Positions 6,895 through 14,037 of a stretch of DNA of 22,707 nt are shown one piece after another. Each line of letters opens with the position of its first letter. Position 1 is the first letter of the stretch. The notes under the pieces are model-generated. The model had not been told where the DNA came from. It worked only from the letters and a program-made list of their open reading frames with translations, and searched no databases. The stretch comes from Flavobacteriales bacterium (GTDB lineage: Bacteria; Bacteroidota; Bacteroidia; NS11-12g; UBA955). A program made the translations under genes and the position numbers. The stretch is from contig CANFVI010000008.1 of assembly GCA_947450405.1 (NCBI GenBank), positions 1-22,707 of the forward strand. Reading direction: 5' to 3'.

Positions 6895-9102
6895 ATGAAA
6901 CATAGAATTTTAAGTTTATTATTGGCAGCTTGCAGTGTGCTTGCTTTGCGTGCCGATGAGGGTATGTGGCCTTTGAACTTGCTCAGCAAGATTCAAGACA
7001 AAATGCAAGCCCGTGGTTTGAAATTATCTGCTGAAGATATTTATGCTATTAACAAATCATCTGCAAAAGATGCGGTGGTTAGACTTATGTCTAAGCAGGG
7101 CAGAATGTTCTGCTCTGGTGAAATCATTTCTAGCAAAGGTTTGTTCCTTACCAATCACCACTGTGGTTACGATGCAATTCAAGAAATTGCAACTCCACAA
7201 GACAATATTTTAGCAAACGGATTTTGGGCAAAATCAATGCAAGAAGAGCGTCGCGCTGGCTTCAACATTGGCTTGCTTCGTAAAATTGAAGATGTAACTA
7301 CACAAGTATTTAACGGTGTTGCCATCAACGCTCCTGAAACCGAAAGGGTTGCAAAAATTGCTGCTCAGGTGAATGTGGTAAGAGGCAATTTGTTAAAAGC
7401 CCTCGGCGATGAAGCTGCAAACTATATCATTGAAGTGACTCCATTCTACAATGGCAATCAGTTCCTTGCTATGTACTACGAAGTTTTCCGTGACATTCGT
7501 TTGGTGGGTGCGCCACCAGAAAATGTTGGTAAATTCGGTGGTGAAACCGACAACTGGAGATGGCCTCGCCACACTTGCGACTTCTCTATGTTCCGCATTT
7601 ATACAAACGCCAATAACAAGCCTGCCGACTATAACGCAGCAAACAAAGCGTTCGCCCCTTATCACCACTTCCCAATATCCCTCAAAGGAGTGAAAGAAGG
7701 TGATTTTGCAATGACCATGGGATATCCAGGTAGGACTACCCGTTATACGTATTCTGAGGGAATTCGTTACCTTTCAGGCAAAGAGCGCCCAATGCGAGTG
7801 CAGGTGCGTCGCGACATCATGGATGTGTACGAAACCTACATGAAGGCCGACAAAAACGTGCGTTTGATGTACAGTTCTAAATTGGCTGGTTTGGGTAACT
7901 ACTGGAATAAATTCAACGGCGAAGCGAAAGAATTGTCGAAACCTGAGTTCTACCAAAAGCGCAAAAGTGCCGAAATGGCATTTGAGCAATGGGTAAGAGC
8001 GAATAACAAACAAGCTGATTATGGCGACGTAACCAGCCTTTACGACGAAGCTTATGCCGGCTTGAACAAATACGGTTTGTACTCTGTGTACTTCCAAGAC
8101 GGTGTTTCTAACAGCGTTCCAATGGCAAACGTGAGTCAAGTGTATGGCATTATCAAAACCCAAAAAGACATTGCTGCAATGGATGCGGTGAAAGATTCTG
8201 CAAAAATTCGCAAAATGAATGCGGCGGTTGCCAAAATGATTGCGGGTTATACGGAGGGAATTTCTGAGGCTTACCATGAATTCAACGGAAACATTGAAAA
8301 ACAAGTAATTGCAGTGGTATTGAAGCATATTTTGATGGACTTAGACCATGCGTCGTTGCCTGCATCTATGTTGAAAATGGACGAGAAGTTCAAGCACAAC
8401 TACACCGAAATGGCAAATTCATTGTGGAGCAGTTCAATTTTCTGTGATACAGTAAAATTGAAAAAAGCCATGGCGAATTTCAAAGCAAAGAACATTGAAA
8501 AAGATCCTTTGTACACCATCATTGCGGGTTATGTAAACATGATGAATGTTGACTTAAAACCAGTGCTTGACGAAATCACGAACAAATTGGCGCGTGCCAA
8601 TCGTTTGTACATGGCGGCACAATTTGAAATGGAGAAAGACAAAGTATTTGCACCAGATGCGAATGGAACGATGCGTTTGAGCTATGGAATTATTGAAAGC
8701 TACAAAGCCCGCGATGCAGTGAATTATAATTATTTTACTACGTCACGCGGTATCCTTGAAAAATACATTGCTGGTGATTTCGAATTCGATGCACCGGATG
8801 CATTGATCAACATCATCAAGAAGAAAGACTTTGGTCGCTATGCCGATGCGGATGGCGAACTTCACACTTGTTTCTTGAGCAACAACGACATTACGGGTGG
8901 TAACTCAGGTAGTCCTGTAATCAACGGAAACGGTGAGTTGATAGGTACTGCATTTGATGGCAACTGGGAAGCAATTGCGAGTGACTTTGGCTTTATGCCA
9001 TCGGTACAACGCACCATTAGTGTTGACATTCGTTACACATTGTTTATCGTAGATAAATTGGGTGGCGCGAGTAACATTATTGGGGAGTTGGATCTTAAAT
9101 AA
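6895..9102 (+). CDS. Secreted S46 family dipeptidyl-peptidase, DPP7-like
   Basis: A 735-residue serine peptidase that would remove dipeptides from peptide N-termini in the periplasm. Residues 1-20 are a signal peptide with cleavage after LRA, giving the mature start DEGMWP that is typical of S46. The chymotrypsin-like triad parts are visible: TNHHCGYD (His89), DNWRWPRHTCDFSMFRIY with the aspartate, and TGGNSGSP (Ser671). The residue 18 positions after the serine is Gly689 in FDGNWE. In characterised S46 enzymes glycine there marks DPP7 (hydrophobic P1) and arginine marks DPP11 (Asp/Glu P1). Length is normal for S46. Codons are richer in TTC, AAC and CGT than in neighbouring genes, suggesting high expression. 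The gene stands alone between repeat blocks of opposite orientation. Confidence 0.93.
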   Translation: MKHRILSLLLAACSVLALRADEGMWPLNLLSKIQDKMQARGLKLSAEDIYAINKSSAKDAVVRLMSKQGRMFCSGEIISSKGLFLTNHHCGYDAIQEIATPQDNILANGFWAKSMQEERRAGFNIGLLRKIEDVTTQVFNGVAINAPETERVAKIAAQVNVVRGNLLKALGDEAANYIIEVTPFYNGNQFLAMYYEVFRDIRLVGAPPENVGKFGGETDNWRWPRHTCDFSMFRIYTNANNKPADYNAANKAFAPYHHFPISLKGVKEGDFAMTMGYPGRTTRYTYSEGIRYLSGKERPMRVQVRRDIMDVYETYMKADKNVRLMYSSKLAGLGNYWNKFNGEAKELSKPEFYQKRKSAEMAFEQWVRANNKQADYGDVTSLYDEAYAGLNKYGLYSVYFQDGVSNSVPMANVSQVYGIIKTQKDIAAMDAVKDSAKIRKMNAAVAKMIAGYTEGISEAYHEFNGNIEKQVIAVVLKHILMDLDHASLPASMLKMDEKFKHNYTEMANSLWSSSIFCDTVKLKKAMANFKAKNIEKDPLYTIIAGYVNMMNVDLKPVLDEITNKLARANRLYMAAQFEMEKDKVFAPDANGTMRLSYGIIESYKARDAVNYNYFTTSRGILEKYIAGDFEFDAPDALINIIKKKDFGRYADADGELHTCFLSNNDITGGNSGSPVINGNGELIGTAFDGNWEAIASDFGFMPSVQRTISVDIRYTLFIVDKLGGASNIIGELDLK

Positions 9103-10125
9103 GGATTAGACAGATTTTATTCGGGATTAGACAGATTAGACGGGTTAGACAGATAATTCGGGATTAGACGGGTTAGACGGGTTAGACGGATTAGACGGAT
9201 TTTTAGGTGGTGACATAAAACAACCCTAAACCCTAAACGCCGAAGGCATCTAAACTAAAAAGTTTAAATACAGGTTTTTTGTAATCTGATAAAACTGAGA
9301 AATAAGAAATGGGGCTGCGCAATTGCGTGGCCCTAATTAGTTTAGACGGATTAGACAGATTAGACGGATTAGACAGATAATTCGGGATTAGACGGGTTAG
9401 ACGGATAATTCGGGTTTAGACAGATTAGACAGATTAGACAGATTAGACAGATTGGGATTAGATGGTTGAAGCGTTTAGACGGATTTTTAGGTGGTGTCAT
9501 AAAACAACCCTAAACACTAAACGCCGAAGGCTTCTAAACCCTAAACCAAAAGAGGATTAGACGGATTAGACAGATTAGACGGATTAGACAGATTGGGATT
9601 AGATGTTTGAAGCGTTTAGACGGATTTTTAGGTGGTGACATAAAACAACCCTAAACGCTAAACGCTTTAGGCTTCTAAACCCTAAACCAAAAGAGGATTA
9701 GACGGATTTTATTCGGGATTAGACGGATTAGACAGATTAGACGGATTAGACAGATTGGGATTAGATGTTTGAAGCGTTTAGACGGATTTTTAACAACCCT
9801 AAACGCTAAACGTCGGAGGCTTCTAAACCCTAAACCAAAAGAGGATTAGACAGATTAGACGGATTAGACAGGTTAGACAGATAATTCGGGATTAGACGGG
9901 TTAGACGGATTTTTAGGTGGTGACATAAAACAACCCTAAACGCTAAACGCCGGAGGCTTCTAAACCCTAAACCAAAAGAGGATTAGACGGGTTAGACAGA
10001 TTAGACAGATAATTCGGGATTAGACAGGTTAGACAGATTAGACAGATTTTTAGGTGGTGACATAAAAAAATCCTAAACCCTAAACGCTAAACGAGCGAAG
10101 CACTTCTAAACGCTAAACCAAAAGA
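9103..10125 (-). repeat. 1-kb composite repeat array (9-bp tandem units plus hairpin modules)
   Basis: There is no gene here. The stretch is built from runs of GATTAGACA/GATTAGACG/GGTTAGACA 9-mers (about 40 TTAGAC occurrences), punctuated by AATTCGGGATTAGAC. Six composite modules read GGATTTTTAGGTGGTGACATAA, AACCCTAAACGCTAAACG, a hairpin, CTTCTAAACCCTAAACC, AAAAGAGG. Hairpins are GCCGAAGGC (9239, 9523), GCTTTAGGC (9664), GTCGGAGGC (9812), GCCGGAGGC (9949) and GAGCGAAGCAC (10093). The fourth module lacks GGTGGTGACATAA. Relative to the copies before 6880 the family is inverted, hence the strand given. A unique insert occupies about 9263-9340. There are no distinct spacers, so it is not CRISPR. 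Confidence 0.9.
9311..9334 (+). other. Strong GC-rich hairpin in the unique insert of the array
   Basis: GGGCTGCGC (9312-9320) pairs with GCGTGGCCC (9325-9333), loop AATT. All nine positions pair as RNA if two G-U pairs are allowed, and flanking bases extend it. It is the only GC-rich structure in the non-repeated segment 9263-9340. No run of T follows, so it is not a standard intrinsic terminator. It may be a 3' end for the peptidase transcript or part of an unrecognised RNA. Confidence 0.45.
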
Positions 10126-10141
10126 AGGTATAAATTAAATG

Positions 10142-10170
10142 TGTCGCATTTTATTATTATATTTGCGACA
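10142..10170 (+). promoter_or_regulatory. Promoter with overlapping inverted-repeat operator candidate (antitoxin)
   Basis: TATATTTG (10158-10165) is a TAnnTTTG -7 element 21 bases before ATG 10187. TGTCGCA (10142-10148) and TGCGACA (10164-10170) are a perfect 7-bp inverted repeat whose right arm overlaps the -7 element. AbiEi-type antitoxins are known to repress their own promoters by binding inverted repeats, so this is a plausible autoregulatory operator; that it works this way here is inference. Confidence 0.6.
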
Positions 10171-10186
10171 AAATATATAAAAATAT

Positions 10187-10804
10187 ATGTATTTAAGCAC
10201 TGATAATAAAGCAATTATAAAAATTAAAAAAGCCAAGAGAGGTACGCTTTTTTTTGTAGAAAATTTTGTAAAAATCGCAAGTGCAAAAACAGTCAACAAG
10301 GCGCTAGAAAGAATGGTGATAACAGGTGATTTACAAAGACTTTCTAAAGGCATTTATTATAGACCTGCTAAAAGTAAACTCATTGGAGAATTAACGCCTA
10401 GTATTGAAACCGTTGTAAGCGCTATTGCAAAAAGAGACAAAGCTAGAGTTGCACCAACTGGAGCATATGCGCTTAACCGTTTAGGGCTTACCACACAAGT
10501 GCCAACAAATTTTGTTTATCTTACTGATGGGTCGGCTCGAAAATTAATTATTGGAAAAAATCAAATTACTTTTAAAAAAACGTCACCTAAAAATGTGGCA
10601 GCTGTTGGTGAAATTAGTAGTTTGGCAATTCAAGCACTAAAAACAATTGGAAAAGATAATGTGAGCATTCACGAAATTGAACATATTCAAAATCTATTAA
10701 AAAAAGAAAAATATACGCGGTTAGAACACGATGTAAGGTTAGCTCCTGCTTGGATTAGAGAAATTATGCTTCCCATTTTAAAACAACTTGAAAATGATTA
10801 TTGA
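10187..10804 (+). CDS. DUF6088 / AbiEi-like type IV antitoxin (no toxin gene beside it)
   Basis: A 205-residue protein matching the DUF6088 family, related to AbiEi antitoxins. The N-terminal winged-helix part (about 8-60) includes KRGTLFFVENF and LSKGIYYRP. The C-terminal domain has KRDKARVAPTGAYALNRLGL (82-101), TNFVYLTDG and LAPAWIREI near the end. Such proteins normally pair with an AbiEii-type nucleotidyltransferase toxin encoded just downstream with a few bases' overlap. Here ATG 10794 overlaps the antitoxin end in the right place, but its frame stops after eight codons (TAG 10818-10820) as it enters repeat DNA. No nucleotidyltransferase gene follows. The gene is visibly AT-richer than its neighbours and flanked by near-identical repeat copies, suggesting horizontal origin. 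It looks complete and has its own promoter. Confidence 0.87.
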   Translation: MYLSTDNKAIIKIKKAKRGTLFFVENFVKIASAKTVNKALERMVITGDLQRLSKGIYYRPAKSKLIGELTPSIETVVSAIAKRDKARVAPTGAYALNRLGLTTQVPTNFVYLTDGSARKLIIGKNQITFKKTSPKNVAAVGEISSLAIQALKTIGKDNVSIHEIEHIQNLLKKEKYTRLEHDVRLAPAWIREIMLPILKQLENDY

Positions 10805-10990
10805 GCCAAAAGAGGATTAGACAGATAATTCAGGGTTAGACAGATAATTCGGGATTAGACGGGTTAGACAGATTAGACAGATTAGACGGATTTTTAGGTG
10901 GTGACATAAAAAAATCCTAAACCCTAAACGCTAAACGAGCGAAGCTCTTCTAAACCCTAAACCAGAAGAGCGGAGCTCTTCTAAACTAAT
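10805..10990 (-). repeat. Composite repeat module downstream of the antitoxin
   Basis: CCAAAAGAGGATTAGAC resumes at the first bases after the antitoxin stop. A module follows that is nearly identical from about 10842 to the one at 10008-10125, including AAAAAAATCCTAAACCC and hairpin GAGC-GAA-GCTC (10937-10947). It ends in a longer hairpin, AGAAGAGC (10964-10971) with GCTCTTCT (10975-10982), loop GGA. There is no gene in this gap. Confidence 0.85.
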
Positions 10991-10995
10991 TTTCT

Positions 10996-11003
10996 TATCT
11001 TTG
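10996..11003 (+). promoter_or_regulatory. TAnnTTTG -7 element of pheT
   Basis: TATCTTTG matches TAnnTTTG and ends five bases before ATG 11009. This argues against the in-frame GTG at 11003, which lies in the element itself, and implies a leaderless or nearly leaderless operon transcript. Confidence 0.6.
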
Positions 11004-11008
11004 TGGCA

Positions 11009-13327
11009 ATGAAAATTTCAATCAATTGGTTGCGAGATATTCTTCCTACAAATGTGGAGGCAAATGAAATTGCTGATCGGTTGTCGGTGAGTGGTTTAGA
11101 GGTTGAGCACATTGAAGAATGGCAGAGTTTGCCGGGCGGTTTGAAAGGCTTCGTAATTGGTGAAGTGCTTACCTGTGAGCAACATCCCAATGCCGACCGT
11201 TTGAGACTTACCACCGTTAATATTGGCCAAGCACAACCCTTGCATATTGTGTGTGGTGCCCCGAATGTGGCGGCAGGACAAAAAGTGATTGTTGCAACCG
11301 TTGGAACTGAAATTAACATGAAGGGAAAAGAACCTTTCGTAATTGCCAAATCGAAAATCCGTGGCGAAGCCAGTGAGGGAATGATTTGCGCCGAAGACGA
11401 AATGGGAATGGGAACCAACCACGACGGTATTTTGGTATTGCCAAACGATGTGATTGTGGGTACTTCTGCCGCCGACTACTTCGGCGTTGAAGTGGATACC
11501 GTTATTGAAATAGGATTGACAGCGAACCGCGGTGATGCCGCTTCGCATTTGGGAGTTGCCCGCGATTTGGCGGGGCTTTTGGGATTGTCTATCCCTCAAA
11601 AGAATATCCCTCAAATAGAAAAAACTGCTGAAAAATTGTCGATTGAAATTGCTGACACAGCATTGTGTGAACGATATTATGGAATTAAAATTGAGGGGGT
11701 GAAAATTGCACCGTCTCCGCAGTGGTTGCAAAACCGTTTGCGTGCCATAGATATTGAGCCCAAAAACAATGTGGTTGATGCAACCAATTATATTTTGCAT
11801 TCGGTTGGTCAGCCGGTGCATGCATTTGATGCCGATCAAATTAATGGCAAAGTAACTGTAAGAAAAGCAGTTGCAGGCGAAAAAATTGTGTTGCTTGATG
11901 GCAACGAAAAGGAATTGCATGCCGACGATATCATCATTGCCGACAGCGCATTGCCTTTGGCAATTGCGGGTGTGATGGGCGGTAAAAATTCGGCCGTTTC
12001 TGAGAATACAACGAATTTGTTTTTAGAAATTGCACATTTTCATGCTGGATTGGTGAGAAAGACCGCAAAGCGACATGTTATCAATACCGATGCGTCTTTC
12101 CGATTTGAAAGGGGCATTGACAAGGCCAACATTGATCTTTACGGTCGTGCCTTGGCAGATTTGATTGTGCAAATTGCAGGTGGAAAGATTGTTGCGCATG
12201 AAGATGTTTATCCAACCAAACATGTAGCACAAACCATTTCATTGAACATTGCGGCGTTGAATGCGTTTAGTGGCATTGAAATCCCACAAAATGAAGTGGC
12301 TTCAATTTTGAAGCACTTGGGATTTGGTATTGCAGAAAATGGAAATGAAATTTCGGTTACGGTTCCATCGTGGAGAAACGATGTTACCGAACTGGTAGAT
12401 ATTTATGAAGAGGTGATGCGTATTTACGGGTTCGACAAAATTCCGATGAGCGGCAAAATGCAGGTTTCATTGGGGAGTTTTGAGGGAATGCGTAAGCGCA
12501 AGATTGAAAATAAGTTGCGTGCTTATTTGGTGTCGCAAGGTGTTTTCGAAGCATCTACGAACAGCTTAACCACATCGTCTTGGTGGGAAGGAGATGAAAA
12601 TTTGGTTCAATTGAGCAATCCGTTGAGTTCAGACATGGGCGTGATGCGCAAGAGCATTGTTCCTGGTTTGTTGCAATCGGTGGCGTTTAACAAGAACCGA
12701 CAAGCCGACAAAGTGGCCTTGTTTGAAATTGGCCGCACTTACGAAAAAACGGAGCAGTCTTTCAAAGAAACGCCTGTTTTGACTATGGTTTTTTGGGGAA
12801 AGAACAGCATTGAAAGTTGGGAATCTCCACAAAGGGCGCTGGACTTTTTTGATATCAAACGATTGATTATGGGCGCTTTGAAAAGCATCGATAGTGGCAT
12901 GAACGCAGACGATATTGAAATTGCTGTTGTTAAGTCCAATTGGATCAAAAAGGCAGATTTATCGGGAACGGTTTTTTCGGTTGAGATTCCATTGAAAAAG
13001 CTATTGAAGCCTGGCAAGAAAGCGTTGAAATATGTGGCTCCTCCAAAATTCCCTTCAATGCGCAGGGATTTGAGTTTGGTGGTAGATACCAAAGTTACTT
13101 TTGGCGATTTGCAGAAAATTGTGAAGTTGCAAAAAATTAATATTTTAACAGAAACCCGTGTGTTTTCTGTTTTTGAGGGAAAACCTTTGGACGAAGGAAA
13201 GAAGGCCATTGCATTGTCGTTTCATTTGAATAAAACAGATGCATCATTGACAGACAAAGATGCGGATGCGGTGATGCAAAAATTGATGACTGCTTTTGAG
13301 CAGTCTGGTGCTGTAATTCGCAGATAA
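11009..13327 (+). CDS. pheT: Phenylalanine-tRNA ligase beta subunit
   Basis: A 772-residue beta subunit of the alpha2-beta2 phenylalanyl-tRNA synthetase, needed for tRNA-Phe binding and, via the B3/B4 domain, editing of mischarged tyrosine. The start MKISINWLRDILP is the family norm and follows a -7 element. A tRNA-binding OB fold lies near residues 38-150 (GFVIGEVLTCEQHPNADRLR, VCGAPNV). The B3/B4 region has NNVVDATNYILHSVGQPVHAFD. A B5 domain and a catalytic-like core follow (SNPLSSDMGVMRKSIVPGLL). A C-terminal ferredoxin-fold anticodon-binding domain has PKFPSMRRDLSLVVD. The length is normal. The alpha-subunit gene pheS is not in this window. pheT heads an operon: its stop TAA shares one base with the next start. 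Confidence 0.97.
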   Translation: MKISINWLRDILPTNVEANEIADRLSVSGLEVEHIEEWQSLPGGLKGFVIGEVLTCEQHPNADRLRLTTVNIGQAQPLHIVCGAPNVAAGQKVIVATVGTEINMKGKEPFVIAKSKIRGEASEGMICAEDEMGMGTNHDGILVLPNDVIVGTSAADYFGVEVDTVIEIGLTANRGDAASHLGVARDLAGLLGLSIPQKNIPQIEKTAEKLSIEIADTALCERYYGIKIEGVKIAPSPQWLQNRLRAIDIEPKNNVVDATNYILHSVGQPVHAFDADQINGKVTVRKAVAGEKIVLLDGNEKELHADDIIIADSALPLAIAGVMGGKNSAVSENTTNLFLEIAHFHAGLVRKTAKRHVINTDASFRFERGIDKANIDLYGRALADLIVQIAGGKIVAHEDVYPTKHVAQTISLNIAALNAFSGIEIPQNEVASILKHLGFGIAENGNEISVTVPSWRNDVTELVDIYEEVMRIYGFDKIPMSGKMQVSLGSFEGMRKRKIENKLRAYLVSQGVFEASTNSLTTSSWWEGDENLVQLSNPLSSDMGVMRKSIVPGLLQSVAFNKNRQADKVALFEIGRTYEKTEQSFKETPVLTMVFWGKNSIESWESPQRALDFFDIKRLIMGALKSIDSGMNADDIEIAVVKSNWIKKADLSGTVFSVEIPLKKLLKPGKKALKYVAPPKFPSMRRDLSLVVDTKVTFGDLQKIVKLQKINILTETRVFSVFEGKPLDEGKKAIALSFHLNKTDASLTDKDADAVMQKLMTAFEQSGAVIRR

Positions 13328-14037
13328 TGATTGTGATGGGTTCTGTAATTACCTTGGATATTGGGAATACCAGAACCAAGTTTGCGGTTTTTAGTGCCGA
13401 TGGATCTATGATTGATGCGGGTGCAGATTGTGAAATTGCAGATGTGTTGAATCGGTATGACGGGGCCAAAGTGATTTATTCCACAGTGCTGAAAGAAGTG
13501 CATGATCATTTAACAGGCAAGCTGGCTTTTTCTGTTTCTCTTTGTAGGGACATTCGGATTTTGGTAAAAAATACAGAAACTTTGGGAAAAGACAGGTTGG
13601 CGGCGGTAATGGGTGCCAAGTTTCTTTTTGGAGATCAAAACTGCTTGGTTATTGATGCGGGAACTTGCATAACTTACGACTATCTTTTGGGTAGTGGCGA
13701 TTATTTGGGGGGTGCAATTTCGATGGGTATAGGTATGAGATACAAGGCGTTGAATGCGTTTACCAGCAAATTACCGTCCCTCAAAAACGAAGAAGATCAA
13801 GAGAATTTTGACGATGTTGGTATGTTTACGGAGGAGGCCATTCACAGTGGGGTTTGCAATGGATTTTTTGACGAAGTGAATGCCCGAATTGAGAGATTCG
13901 TGGCAAAATATGAGAATTCTATCGTTATTTTGACGGGGGGAGATGCCAACTTCTTGGCGAAACACATTAAATACGAGATATTTGCAGAGCCATTATTGGT
14001 ACATTACGGATTATATCATGCAATTCAAACAGCTTAA
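13327..14037 (+). CDS. coaX: Type III pantothenate kinase
   Basis: A 236-residue ASKHA-fold kinase that phosphorylates pantothenate in the first step of coenzyme A synthesis. The P-loop-like DIGNTRTKFAVF is at 11-22. ETLGKDRLAAV (84-94) corresponds to the conserved G-x-DR segment. DAGTCITYDY (110-119), GGAISMGIGMR (128-138) and a late TGGDANFL are also typical. The start ATG 13327 overlaps the pheT stop (TAATG), indicating translational coupling; ATG 13336 is a less likely alternative. It lies inside an operon with a synthetase subunit and envelope genes. Confidence 0.94.
   Translation: MIVMGSVITLDIGNTRTKFAVFSADGSMIDAGADCEIADVLNRYDGAKVIYSTVLKEVHDHLTGKLAFSVSLCRDIRILVKNTETLGKDRLAAVMGAKFLFGDQNCLVIDAGTCITYDYLLGSGDYLGGAISMGIGMRYKALNAFTSKLPSLKNEEDQENFDDVGMFTEEAIHSGVCNGFFDEVNARIERFVAKYENSIVILTGGDANFLAKHIKYEIFAEPLLVHYGLYHAIQTA

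Noticed and set aside
9103..10125. CRISPR array
   Set aside because: The 9-bp units are directly tandem and the longer modules repeat their whole sequence; there are no unique spacers of regular length and no cas genes.
10135..10353. Minus-strand ORF over the antitoxin promoter
   Set aside because: It is a shadow of the antitoxin gene and its operator; it has no recognisable family and no promoter on that strand.
9225..10970. Telomere-like CCCTAAA repeats
   Set aside because: CCCTAAACCCTAAAC resembles plant-type telomere repeats, but only one to three units occur at a time, always flanking a hairpin and interspersed between bacterial genes.
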